From: Tritrichomonas musculus | Taxonomy: Eukaryota > Parabasalia > Tritrichomonadida > Tritrichomonadidae | DNA: 64,000 bases | Assembly: GCA_039105265.1 (NCBI GenBank) | Contig: JAPFFF010000016.1 | Span: forward strand, 1,860,001 to 1,924,000 | Direction of reading: 5' to 3' | In this document: piece after piece, positions 41,301 through 50,316 of the stretch | Layout of the letters: each line of letters opens with the position of its first letter | How positions within the stretch are numbered: position 1 is the stretch's first letter | Notes under the pieces: model-generated | What the model saw: only the letters and a program-made list of their open reading frames with translations | Told to the model about the DNA's origin: nothing | Databases searched by the model: none | Position numbers and translations under genes: made by a program

Positions 41301-44300
41301 CATTGAGTCAGACCTTTCGAAGCAGCTCGACAATATCGACACGTCTGACTCAAACGACGGCGAGTCAGGATCACCAAACAAAATCAAGCCGATAGAAGCC
41401 AACGAAATCGAGGACATCGAGTCAAACTTTTCAAAGGAGCTCGAGTCGATTTTGTCAAGTGACAGCGACAATGCAAACGAAGCTGATTTAAATCAGTCAC
41501 CAAAGAAATCAGCCAAATCTCCTCTTAAAAACAAAAACGATAAAAATTCACCTTCTAAAGGCCAAATATCCAAAATATCGCCCAGCAAAAACAGGTCCAG
41601 CTCTTCTCCTAAAAGTAGCAAAACAGGCCAATTATCTTCTCAAAAAGAGGGTACAAATAAATTGAATAAAAACGATAACGGTTCTTCTCAATTGTCACCA
41701 AAAACTGACTTAAAAGAGAATGATAAAGATGACCAGAAAAAGCATCTGAATTCAAACAGAAAGAACTCGCCTGCAAAGTCGCTCCTGAGCACAACAAGGC
41801 AGCTCAACAGGAACCAGCCAACAAGCTCAATAAAGAGGGATTCTTCGCCAAAGCGAGACGCCGCCACAGCAAACAAAGCTGGAAACGCCGTCGCGCAAGA
41901 CAAGCTCAACAAGTCGCCAATGAAGAAAGAAGACGGCTCGCAAAGCAAGAGGAGCACGTCGCCAAAGACAAAGACAAGCGCACAGAAAGCGCTAAGTGGA
42001 AACAAGTCGTTGAATTCGCCTTCAAAGTCTGACAAGCAGAGCCCATCACAGAGTTCTCGACCTGATTCACCTTCAAAGTCTGACAAGCGAAGTATGTCGC
42101 CCAGCAAGAAAGGAGCTGGCTCGCAGAACAAGAGAAGCTTGCCACCAAAGCCAAAAAGCTCTCAGAATGAACAGGATGATGCACAAGGCAAATTGTCTAA
42201 TTCACCATCAAAGTCAGGAAAGACCAAATCAAACGCACCTAGTCAATTAGACGAAGATTCACAGGGCCTATCATTGAAGCCAGGTGAGCAAGAGGAAGCA
42301 TCACAGAACTCTGAATCAAATTCACCATCCAAGCCGGGCAAGAGGAGTTCCTCACCAAGCAAGAAGGCTTCAAACACACCTAGTCAATCTGATGGTGACC
42401 GCCAGACATCTAAGTCGCCACCTAAGCCAGGCAAGAGAAGCCAGTCGCCTGCAACATCGACAGGACGCTCAAAGTTGGGTGCATCGCAGCCTGAAGGAGA
42501 GAATGAAAACAGCGACGATCAGGAGCAGCCAATTAATTCACCATCAAAATCAGGCAAGCAGCAAAAGTCAACATCAAACTCTCGATCGAGCTCACCATCA
42601 AAGTCTGCCAAGAGAAGCTCTTCACCAAGCAAGAACAAGCAAGCTTCCGATTCACAAGATGCATCAAAGGCAGGCAAGATAAGTTCAGAGAACGAACTCG
42701 ATCAAGACGAATCCAATCAGTCGTCCAATTTGCCTTCAAAGCCAGGCAAAAGGAGCTCATCGCCAAGCAAGAACAAGTCGAATGAAGCTAGTCAACCAGA
42801 AGACAACGAACAAGATGAGTCACTTGATTCAACTTCAAAACCAGGAAAGAAACAACAGCCAGCATCAAACTCTCGATCGAATTCACCATCAAATTCAGGC
42901 AAACGAAGCTCATCACCAAGCAAGAACAAGCCAGACGAAGATGAACAAGGCAGGTCACTTGACTCAACTTCAAAGTCAGGCAAGCGAAATCCTCAGGACG
43001 AGCTAAATGAAGATGAATCCAATCAATCGTCCAATCTGCCTTCAAAGTCAGGCAAAAGATGTTCTTCACCAAGCAAGAACAAGTCAAATGAAGCTAGTCA
43101 ACCTGATGACAACGAACAAGATGAGTCACTTGATTCACAATCAAAGCCAGGAAAGAAACAAAAGCCAGCATCAAACTCTCGATCGAGTTCACCATCAAAG
43201 TCAGGCAAACGAAGTTCTTCACCAAGCAAGAACAAGCCAGACGAAGCTAACCAACCTGATGTCAGCGAGCAGGAAGGTTCATCGAGCTCACCATCAAAGA
43301 AGGGAAAGAGAAGCTCGTCGCCAAGCAAGAACAAGCAAGCTTCCGATTCACAAGATGCATCAAAGGCAGGCAAGAAAAGTTCAGAGAACGAAATCGATCA
43401 AGAAGAATCCAATCAGTCGTCCAATTTGCCTTCAAAGCCAGGCAAAAGGAGCTCATCGCCAAGCAAGAACAAGTCGAATGAAGCTAGTCAACCAGAAGAC
43501 AACGAACAAGATGAGTCACTTGATTCAACTTCAAAACCAGGAAAGAAACAACAGCCAGCATCAAACTCTCGATCGAATTCACCATCAAAGTCAGGCAAAC
43601 GAAGCTCATCACCAAGCAAGAACAAGCCAGACAAATCTAACCAACTTGACGACGACGAACAAGATGAGTCACCTGATTCAACGTCAAAGTCAGGGAAGCG
43701 AAATCCTCAGAACGAGCTAAATGAAGACGAATCCAATCAATCGTCCAATTTACCTTCAAAGTCAGGCAAACGAAGCTCATCACCAAGCAAGAACAAGTCA
43801 AGCGAAGCTAGTCAACTCGGTGACAACGAACATGACAGCTCATTGAGCTCGCCATCCAAGAAGAGAAAGAGGAACTCGTCACCAGCCAAGCCAACTTCAC
43901 AGAACAAACTCGACGAGGACGAGTCCGCCCAATCTCTGAATTCACCATTAAAGACTGGCAAGCGAAGCTCGTCACCAAGCAAGAGCAAGCCAAGCGAAGC
44001 TGGCCAATTTGATGAAGATTATGAGGAACAGCCAGACGAGCCCACAGGCAGCTCACACGGCAAGCGGAGTTCGTCGCCGGGCAAGAGCTATCCAGGCACA
44101 GCACACAAAATGGGACAGAACGATGAAGGCGAGTCCAGTCAGATATCAGAAGCAGACAAACAAAGGGGCTCTTCACCTCGTAATGATGAAAATTCACTCA
44201 ATATGACAGAATCAAACACACCTAGTCAATTCGACAAAGACGAGTTTAGTCAGCCACAGAAATCTGCACCAAAGTCAGAGCAGCACTACTCATCACATAC

Positions 44301-44727
44301 AAAAGAAGACGCCTCAAGCCAGACACCAGAATTAGACAATCAAAGAAGATCTTCTCTTCGTATTGATGAGAAATCACTCAATATGACTGAATCAAACACA
44401 CCTAGTCAATTCGAAAACGATGAGTTTTATCAGTCTCAAAATTCTGCTCCAAATTTAGAGCAGTTCGACTCAAGTCAGCAGAAAATTGATGTATCAAGTC
44501 AGACATCAGAGGCAAAGTCCGGCAGGCAACGGAGTCCGTCACCTCGCTCGCATGGTAAGAGCGATATGATTGAAGATGACACAAAGTCGGCATCATCGAT
44601 GACAACAAAGCGAAGTGCATCACCAAAATCAACAACAAAACGAAACCCGTCACCAAGGACGGTTAAGTTCCTTTCTTACAGAATTGAATTAAACAATTAT
44701 TTGAAAATGAACAAAAATAACAAATGA
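38347..44727 (+). CDS. Large Ser/Lys/Pro-rich repeat protein (SPSK repeats)
   Basis: 2126 residues from ATG 38347. The N-terminal 480 residues are non-repetitive and include a likely coiled-coil (TETKEKKQKFVEQFETESQ), a CPFTPTI motif of a type often seen in eukaryotic cytoskeletal or flagellar proteins, and a second helical stretch (HKYYEELEKRQIEES). Then come Asn/Arg/Glu/Gln-rich repeats (about 540-710) such as GRKRPSRKGQNESGEF, and a very long Ser/Pro/Lys region (about 790-1950) with dozens of SPSKxGKRSSSPSKNK units. SPSK/SPKK-like motifs are proline-directed kinase sites and can bind microtubules or AT-rich DNA. No catalytic domain, signal peptide or membrane span. Function unknown; a phosphorylated cytoskeletal or chromatin scaffold is inferred. 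The repeats show DNA-level duplication. Confidence 0.85.
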   Translation: MSFRDNNYKQKNQTIQNDSNNYYNMESGDSDAEKSVKSLEDNNLSLVSPNRTPIFSSLRKSNKRCYSNNINRTKTRNRQDEMSDISTIRVFRSSNYGYVSPLRNKRSDLERNESDLDNFPDYQSDDLYNRSVISVTERTHRSSFQLQHRPKAEDDDLDQLFSYQRFISPSSNKNFNNTNHVPLSERLTETKEKKQKFVEQFETESQKKFNEECPFTPTIVSKQTTMRSTDRVKHDCSHHHHPNEPEEISSFYDGKSKEIAEKVAKGTDIFLRQTQKLYSSSKNSEVSSEESFHGKKMTKKELQESINRLTTVKNDEELNSDKDEEIEMNDTNNSKQTVKYSSKSEMMRLLEDSLTENKEKRIQLKMEIDKKRYDVKPPVEYKYQIDEKSQEIIDSLQQDDRDLFEESVKVHDYNFNKAYETHKYYEELEKRQIEESTNKSYSNGKPTYLYRMKREQNRVEKIGPFELPKIGDFELNNSDNLEKIESNRSNQNGQIDSTYEIDRKNKNRKDQIEPDEFKDFARNSANRNDQFDLDEFKEIERNCSDEFGRKRPSRKGQSESGEFDRNGSNREGQNEDDEFDENRPNRNRQNEGDEFDGNDQNESGEFDRNGSNREGQNEDDEFDENRPNRNRQNGGNEFDGNDQNESGEFGRKRPSRKGQNESGEFGRKRPSRKGQNESGEFGRKRPSRKGQNESGEFDRNGQNESDENGLGDSVEEDGIEQEEFDRRGKSRKGQARPQKSNKTDRNGNEQTEQDDLDGDDRRSLSSRNAASDSVKLDASKDSATHSKFSKNDGKLPRQKSPSKSGQNGKNNNDLNERNDRNISSRKSPSKPGQNDQDEADSKAGNDRNTSSRKSPSKAGKHNENEDDTDDRNDRNTSSRKSPSKAGKHNENEDDTDDRNDGSLSGKKSPLKPGQDEDDLNAREEGSVSNKKSSGNPGQIGRSQDSSRASGGRSVSSKLPPSELAKSDDGDSNTLSKIEPIELSDDIESDLSKQLDNIDTSDSNDGESGSPNKIKPIEANEIEDIESNFSKELESILSSDSDNANEADLNQSPKKSAKSPLKNKNDKNSPSKGQISKISPSKNRSSSSPKSSKTGQLSSQKEGTNKLNKNDNGSSQLSPKTDLKENDKDDQKKHLNSNRKNSPAKSLLSTTRQLNRNQPTSSIKRDSSPKRDAATANKAGNAVAQDKLNKSPMKKEDGSQSKRSTSPKTKTSAQKALSGNKSLNSPSKSDKQSPSQSSRPDSPSKSDKRSMSPSKKGAGSQNKRSLPPKPKSSQNEQDDAQGKLSNSPSKSGKTKSNAPSQLDEDSQGLSLKPGEQEEASQNSESNSPSKPGKRSSSPSKKASNTPSQSDGDRQTSKSPPKPGKRSQSPATSTGRSKLGASQPEGENENSDDQEQPINSPSKSGKQQKSTSNSRSSSPSKSAKRSSSPSKNKQASDSQDASKAGKISSENELDQDESNQSSNLPSKPGKRSSSPSKNKSNEASQPEDNEQDESLDSTSKPGKKQQPASNSRSNSPSNSGKRSSSPSKNKPDEDEQGRSLDSTSKSGKRNPQDELNEDESNQSSNLPSKSGKRCSSPSKNKSNEASQPDDNEQDESLDSQSKPGKKQKPASNSRSSSPSKSGKRSSSPSKNKPDEANQPDVSEQEGSSSSPSKKGKRSSSPSKNKQASDSQDASKAGKKSSENEIDQEESNQSSNLPSKPGKRSSSPSKNKSNEASQPEDNEQDESLDSTSKPGKKQQPASNSRSNSPSKSGKRSSSPSKNKPDKSNQLDDDEQDESPDSTSKSGKRNPQNELNEDESNQSSNLPSKSGKRSSSPSKNKSSEASQLGDNEHDSSLSSPSKKRKRNSSPAKPTSQNKLDEDESAQSLNSPLKTGKRSSSPSKSKPSEAGQFDEDYEEQPDEPTGSSHGKRSSSPGKSYPGTAHKMGQNDEGESSQISEADKQRGSSPRNDENSLNMTESNTPSQFDKDEFSQPQKSAPKSEQHYSSHTKEDASSQTPELDNQRRSSLRIDEKSLNMTESNTPSQFENDEFYQSQNSAPNLEQFDSSQQKIDVSSQTSEAKSGRQRSPSPRSHGKSDMIEDDTKSASSMTTKRSASPKSTTKRNPSPRTVKFLSYRIELNNYLKMNKNNK
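40021..40440 (+). repeat. Coding tandem repeats: 129-bp pair and 48-bp units
   Basis: A 129-bp unit (GAATCAGGTGAATTTGACAG...) occurs at 40021 and 40150. It is followed by three to four 48-bp units (GAATTTGGCAGAAAACGTCC...). All periods are multiples of three and keep the frame. Two 81-bp units (AGCAGAAAATCGCCGAGCAA...) follow at about 40899-41060. Confidence 0.8.
42600..43990 (+). repeat. Higher-order 696-bp duplication within the SPSK region
   Basis: The segment around 42625 (CCAAGCAAGAACAAGCAAGC) recurs at 43321, and AATGAAGCTAGTCAACCAGA at 42781 recurs at 43477, both offset by 696 bases (232 codons). Each copy itself contains several SPSK units. The duplication is in frame and near-identical over long stretches. 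Confidence 0.8.
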
Positions 44728-45281
44728 TTACCATATAACAAGGCACAAGATCTTATCTACTTATTATTTATTTATTTATATGTTTTTTAGTATTTATTCA
44801 AATGTAAATTTGAATTACATTTATTATTATTATTATTATTTTGATGAAATTATTAATCAAATTAATAAATAAAAAAATGTTGCTTATACTTTCTCATCAT
44901 TTTTATTTGAATCTTATACCTTTGTATTGAAAAAATAAATTGGTTAATGAATATTTACGTTTTTGTTAACCAAGCTGACTTTTTCAAATGAAAAACGTTA
45001 ATAAAAAATCAATTCTAAGGAATATACCTTGATAGATTATATTAAAAACAAAAGAATTATTTTTACTCTTGATATATGATGAATTATATACTACACATAT
45101 TCAATTTACATACTTATGTAAAAAAAGATGCAAGAATTGGATGAATCTTTTTTTTTTACATAAGTATGATTTATTAATAAATGCTTTGCTTATACTTTCT
45201 CTTTTATTTTAAATTGAATCTTATATGTTTTATTAAAACGATCAAAAAATAATGATACAAATAAGATTTGAATCATTATTT
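44728..45281. other. Intergenic region
   Basis: AT-rich, with a (TTA)n run at about 44819-44840. The words TGCTTATACTTTCTC and TTTGAATCTTATA recur (about 44881 and 45187), hinting at an old local duplication. No gene seen. Confidence 0.55.
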
Positions 45282-45506
45282 TTAGAATCTATTGAATTGC
45301 TGATTCACAAATTGTGGATAAAAGCGAGAGTCTAAAAACATTGAGGGACCAAATCCTTTGAATTGTTGATAAAAACTATAGTTTGGAAACATTAAAGGAC
45401 CAAATCTATTAAATTGAATTTGACCTAATGGTGAATTTAGTTTACATTCAATTAATGCTTTTTGAATGCAATAATTTGCAATTCTTGATAAATGGTCATT
45501 AAACAT
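45282..45506 (-). CDS. Small hypothetical protein with two internal repeats
   Basis: 74 residues from ATG 45504-45506. It contains two similar stretches (FNRFGPLMFPNYSFYQQF and FGPSMFLDSRFYPQF). It sits directly beside the broken LRR fragment and may itself be a relic or a chance frame. No family recognised. Confidence 0.3.
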   Translation of the reverse strand: MFNDHLSRIANYCIQKALIECKLNSPLGQIQFNRFGPLMFPNYSFYQQFKGFGPSMFLDSRFYPQFVNQQFNRF

Positions 45507-45732
45507 TTCAATTTCTTCTTCAGAAATTACAACTATTGAAGATAATTTTGAAGATAATTTTTTTGAGAATTGTCAAGAACTTACTTCTGCTAGATGTGGA
45601 ATAATTCATCTTCCATATTTGAATAGTATGTTGATAAAATCATTGATTTTAAACTGCAATACTGAATATCTTTATAGGATGGATCTTGATAGATTTGTAA
45701 ACCTTGAAAGCTTAATATTGCCTGATACAATA

Positions 45733-47490
45733 AACTATAGTAAAAAAGTCGGGAGTACGATAAAAACTTTTTAAAATATATATATATTGAAAAAATTATA
45801 GTTTTCCACTTTTTCTTAATTCAGTTCACTCCCGACTTATTTGAAAGAACTTTTTGAATATAGAAAAAAATTCTGAGTAAAATTTTAAATTTGAGAAAAA
45901 ATTTTATTTAAATTTTTCGATTTTAAGTTTCTTCTACAGAAGATTCCCATGCAACTTCTATGTCATTCTTAATAATATTCGCGATTTTAAAGATTTCAGA
46001 GTCATTTCCGTAGAATATCTCTAAATTGTGCCACATCAAATTTAAATCATTTTTAAAATCAGATATGGTTTCGTACATACTTTCAATCAATTTTTTTTGT
46101 AATAATTGAACCGACATATGATGTTTAATAACTACCTTGTAACTTTCCATCAAATATTTTTCATTATCGATCTTCAAGATATATGGAAGTTGTTCGTTTT
46201 CTAGCAATTTTTGAGTAATAGTTTTACAAAGTTCGTTATCTAATTTCCTATTTAACGGAATTTTTAAAATTGGTGTAAAATTATTATCATAATTTGAATT
46301 TTGAATAAAAGAATTATTTAAATTATTTTTGTCGTTTTTTTTTAAAGTATAAAGTTTGTGACCAATTGGTTTACCATTTTCATTGATGCATAACTGAAAC
46401 CTGTTGGGTGTTTGACTGATTAAATTATTTAATTTTTCTGTTGGTATTGAAAACCATTCCTTTTGTAAACATTCGTATAAATCTTTTAGAGAACTGATTT
46501 TATATTTTTGTATTTTGGCTTCTAGGATAGCCCAGACCTGTTCTATACAAGACAGATCTGGACTATTGGCAGGCCAATTTTCAATTAAATTTACGTTTTG
46601 ATTTGTGAGCCAATTGATCGTTTTTTTTGAGCGATGGCAAGGAGCACCATCTTACTCAAAAAAATAATTTTTCTCACCATAAAAATTATTTAAAGATGTG
46701 AAAATATCATTTTTTTGAAGAAAATCTATGTAGCCATCAGAATTTAATTTTCCTTTAACAAGGATTAATGGTGAACGCCAGTTTTTCCCTATGGCTCCCC
46801 AGACCATAATGCCAGTATTGTATTTTTTTTCATTAATAAAAGTGTTCTCGTTATATACTCCACGTTTTATCCAGATTCTTCTTGAATCATCTCTGATGCA
46901 AAAGCGAGATTCGTCGGACAAAACAACACAATCTTCCCAGTTAATTTTTCCAAGTAACTGTTCATGACAAAAACTTAAACGATTGGAAATATGAATATCT
47001 GTCAAAAATGGACGACGGCGAGGACTTGTGTAATTAAACTTTAATTCACCACGAATAGTATTTATTGTTGTTTTTGACAAACTGATTCCTAAAGATTGTA
47101 AAATGATTTGAGATAATGCAACTCCACCGATTGTTGGATCTCTTAAAGTTTCCATTTCAACTGTTTGGACTACTTGAGGATTGACTTTTGGAGGTCTTCC
47201 CATCGGCGCTGATTCGATTTTAGTAACATTTTGCTTTAGTTGCTTAGAAACACGGGAAATTCTGGAGTTGCCGGCTTGTAAAACCTCTGTAATTGTGCTC
47301 CATGGAACTTTTTTTATTAACAAATTAGCAATTAATTGATCCTTGGTTGGTTGGTTTTTCATTTATCGTTTTATGAAAATTTCTTCACTTTTTGAAAGAA
47401 TAATTTTTTTAAAATTTTTTCAATTTTTGAAAGAATTTTTTTTTATAATTTTTTCACTTTTTGAATGCTCCCGACTTATTAACTATAGTT
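45733..47490 (-). mobile_element. Tc1/mariner transposon, 1758 bp
   Basis: Ends AACTATAGTAAAAAAGTCGG and (reverse complement) AACTATAGTTAATAAGTCGG. TA is duplicated at 45731-45732 and 47491-47492, and only one TA is present at the matching place in the intact gene (57382 region), which proves the insertion. It carries one transposase frame on the minus strand. Confidence 0.93.
45923..47362 (-). pseudogene. Tc1/mariner transposase with a single in-frame stop
   Basis: The frame is continuous from 47362 (ATG; MKNQPTKDQLIANLLIKKV) to 45923, about 479 codons, broken only by TAA at 46652-46654. N-terminal helix-turn-helix DNA-binding domains (SRVSKQLKQNV, PPKVNPQVV). DDE core: VVLSDESRFC (first Asp), then YFFE-stop-DGAPCH, where related transposases have a Gln codon (CAA, one base from TAA) before the second Asp, and ENWPANSPDLSCIEQVW for the third acidic position. 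The C-terminal 130 residues are longer than in typical Tc1 enzymes. The single stop suggests a young but inactive copy. Confidence 0.88.
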
Positions 47491-47827
47491 TACAATACAT
47501 TAGTCCTTATGCATTTATTAATTGTAAAAAACTTATAGATATAAACAATGAAGCAGCCAAAAAGCTCCTCTATAATTCAGCATCAATTGATAGAGAAAGA
47601 AGTGCGATTTTTAGAGAAGAATTTCAAGATTGGACAAATTTGGAATATTTGTCTATTCCTGAATCGATAACTGAAATTGAAGAAGGAACTTTTGATAATT
47701 GCACAAATATTAAAAGATTGAAATGTGATCCAAAGTGGTTCAATATAATTCCAAAAAATACGATTAGATCAATTTTAATCCCAAATTTTGTTTCAGAACT
47801 CAATATTGGACAATTTGATGACTTTTA

Positions 47828-47896
47828 CGTCCAGATGGGAATGGAACTGAGCGCGGCCACGCTGGCAACGGCAATGCAAAAATCACGATTCTTTAA
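47828..47896 (+). pseudogene. 3' tail of a glycine-rich-domain gene
   Basis: In the frame starting at 47828, the 22 codons before the stop include GHAGNGNAKITIL. That ending is typical of the ALK/LTK-like glycine-rich domain found in many trichomonad proteins, including the gene at 62228. It is clearly richer in G+C than its surroundings, as the glycine-rich part of that gene also is. Joined directly to the LRR fragment, so a rearrangement breakpoint lies at about 47828. Confidence 0.6.
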
Positions 47897-48084
47897 AATT
47901 AATTTAATAAGAGCAAATATAGAGTGTCCAAGGGAATCGTAGCATCTCATGATGTGATAAGGAATTGTCAAAAAAATTATTTAAATATATAAATCATCAA
48001 ATTATATGAATATATTATTAATTAAATTTTTAGACATCTATTAATAGTCAAATTATTAGATAAATATATTTTTTGTTTATACGA

Positions 48085-48333
48085 TTGAATTCAGAAGATC
48101 GTAAAGACCAAAAGAAAGCTAACGAAGAACTTTCATTATGGCAAAGCACAACAAATATCAGTTCTTTCTTCCGAGAATCATGAGGAAAGGACAGTGACAG
48201 CAAGAAGAGAGTTCTTGAATATTTACATCATGCACAAATATTAGAAAGAAAATTCAATGACCAATATATCACTCATGCAGTTAACCAAGCAATCAAATCA
48301 TGCAACGAAAACAAATATCATTTCATGGTCTGA
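48085..48333 (+). pseudogene. Unrecognised gene relic
   Basis: One frame from 48085 to the stop at 48331 reads good protein text (NEELSLWQSTTNISSFF and RVLEYLHHAQILERKFND), with one internal TGA at 48181-48183 and no start codon. Family unknown. The 3' end of a dead gene is the simplest reading. Confidence 0.45.
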
Positions 48334-49048
48334 AAACATACCTGTTTTTAATAAAAATAGAATATAAGTTATATTTTCTTTTTTCTTTTCATTTTTGATA
48401 TATATATATATATATATGACTTTTTGTTATGCTTGTTAAGTCTCGATTTTCGATATCGATAATTGATCTATTTTTGTGATTTCAATATCAAATCAAAAAT
48501 TTTATCAAATCAAAGATAAAATATAGTATAATCATGAGTTTTCGAGTAAAAAACAACCCAAGGCCTTGCTATTTAATAAAATTGGGAATTCATGTGCAAA
48601 GTTTTCATGATCCTCAAAAATGTTTAGCAAATTTATACGAATTTATAATTTTATAATTTTATATATAATCCGGAATGTTATTTGGTATTTCATCGTTTTC
48701 CTGATTAGAATATTGTTTTAACTATTCTTATTACTGCTTAATAATTGTAGAAAATGTTCTCAAGGTAATATTTTCTTAAATAAGAATTATATGCATGCAA
48801 AAATCAAGCTCATTCATAAATGTAATAGTTTATTTAAGCTTTTTTATTTTATTTAATTTAATTTAATTATATACAATTAATATTTATAATAATCGATAGC
48901 TTTAAATCAAATGTGTAGAAAGATATTTTTATTTGAATTATTTTAAAAATCACCATAAATAATTCAAAAAGTGTAAACGTTAAAATTTTAAACTTTTTCA
49001 ATAAATTATAAAAATTACTTTTTTTTTTTTTTTATTCTTCTTCAAATA
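48334..49048. other. Intergenic region upstream of the DUF3447-type gene
   Basis: AT-rich, with a TA run at 48398-48417 and a poly(T) run just before 49035. No gene seen. Confidence 0.55.
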
Positions 49049-50245
49049 ATGAAAAGCTATATCGTTGATAAGAAAAAGCTTTACATCGCGATTCTCGAAT
49101 TTCTAGAAAATTCAGATGAGGAATTCGACGACGCAACGAATGAAAAATGTTTTGAAAGATTCTCTCTAAATCTCAAGCAGGAAGACAAGGATGGAGCTTT
49201 TGAAGACATGAAAGACATTTTGCTAATTATCAAAAATATCAGTGAGGAACACCACCGCGATACAAATTTCGTCACCAGAACCAAACAACTTCTTCTACAT
49301 TATAAACATCAAATCAAACAGACCTTGTCAAATGAAGAAATCTTCTATATTTTTGAAGACAACAAATTACTCGTTCATTTTCTTTTGACTAATGACGTCA
49401 TAAAAATGACAGACAGTATTTGTGAATCGATGATGAGTAAATATGAAACTAACGGTAACCGTTACTGTCACTTTTTCTATCCGGAGCTTGAACAGTTTTT
49501 AGGAGAAGAGAAAATGAAATCTGTTAAAAACGAACTTTTAAATATGTCAGAAAATGTTTTTGACAACTATGAATTGAAACGGGAAGAAGGCGAGAATGAC
49601 TCACACATTTGCTCAATGATAAGGAATGATTCGGTTGAAGAATTCATTTCATATGTGACTCGCAGCAACTATTCACTTTCAAGCCAAATTACACCATCAA
49701 TTTTTGAGACCAATTCATTCTTACTGGAACGAAAGAATACGACACTGATTGAGTATTCGGCTTTCTTTGGATCGATTCAAATTTTTCAATATTTGATGAT
49801 AAGTGAAATTGAATTGAAAGGATCGCTGTGGCTTTATGCGATTCATTCAAAAAACGCAGAACTGATTCACATGCTTGAAAGGAATAAAGTTTTTCCACCA
49901 AAATTCGATAAGGAAAATGAAGAAGAATTAAACGATCCAAATAAGGAATATTTGAGATGCCTTATTGAATCAATTAAATGTCATCACAATGATTTTGCAG
50001 ACTACATTCAAAATACATTTCTGTTTCAAGAAGAAAAAAATCCAAAAAGAAAAGAAGCGATTATAGCTAATTGTATTGAATATCACAATTACTATTATTT
50101 TGAAACAGAAACTATTCAAAATCATGGATTCTTCTATTTGAACTTCTATAAATACAACGAACTTTTCAACCTTTTATTGAAAGAGAAAGAAGAAGGAATC
50201 AAATTAAAAATTATTCAAATCACAAATATTTTGATGAAGAACTAA
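49049..50245 (+). CDS. DUF3447/ankyrin-type trichomonad protein
   Basis: 398 residues from ATG. The layout follows a large trichomonad family: an N-terminal helical part, IFYIFEDNKLLVHFLL (the 'NKK-LLxxLL' core of DUF3447-like proteins), FFYPELEQFLGEE, then degenerate ankyrin-like helices (TTLIEYSAFFGSIQIFQYL, LWLYAIHSKNAELIHML). Such proteins often continue into ankyrin or BspA-like repeats. Here the frame stops after ILMKN, and the next gene, beginning with an ankyrin-like unit (ALQKAANKNDIEVIYFLLL), follows 70-150 bases later in another frame. Function unknown; protein-protein interaction is inferred. Either two separate genes or one gene interrupted by a frameshift or unspliced segment. 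Confidence 0.75.
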   Translation: MKSYIVDKKKLYIAILEFLENSDEEFDDATNEKCFERFSLNLKQEDKDGAFEDMKDILLIIKNISEEHHRDTNFVTRTKQLLLHYKHQIKQTLSNEEIFYIFEDNKLLVHFLLTNDVIKMTDSICESMMSKYETNGNRYCHFFYPELEQFLGEEKMKSVKNELLNMSENVFDNYELKREEGENDSHICSMIRNDSVEEFISYVTRSNYSLSSQITPSIFETNSFLLERKNTTLIEYSAFFGSIQIFQYLMISEIELKGSLWLYAIHSKNAELIHMLERNKVFPPKFDKENEEELNDPNKEYLRCLIESIKCHHNDFADYIQNTFLFQEEKNPKRKEAIIANCIEYHNYYYFETETIQNHGFFYLNFYKYNELFNLLLKEKEEGIKLKIIQITNILMKN

Positions 50246-50316
50246 TTTCAGCGACCACAATTCAATAAGATAACTTCATTAATTTTTTTTAATTCTGTTT
50301 GTTAAATGAATATTTT

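Larger units (their letters stand above)
45521..47829 (+). pseudogene. LRR-segment fragment of the SecA-like gene, split by a mariner
   Basis: Bases 45521-45732 plus 47491-47827 correspond to about 57181-57717 of the intact gene. The split is exactly at CCTGATACAATA / CAATACATTAG, where the mariner element sits. The left part has a small internal duplication (GAAGATAATTTTGAAGATAA). After 47827 the sequence switches to an unrelated gene tail. Neither the 5' nor the SecA/lipase part is present, so this is a copied internal segment. Confidence 0.88.

Noticed and set aside
40557-41471. 304-codon antisense frame and others in the Ser/Lys-rich gene
   Set aside because: Shadow of a low-complexity coding region; no motif and no start context.
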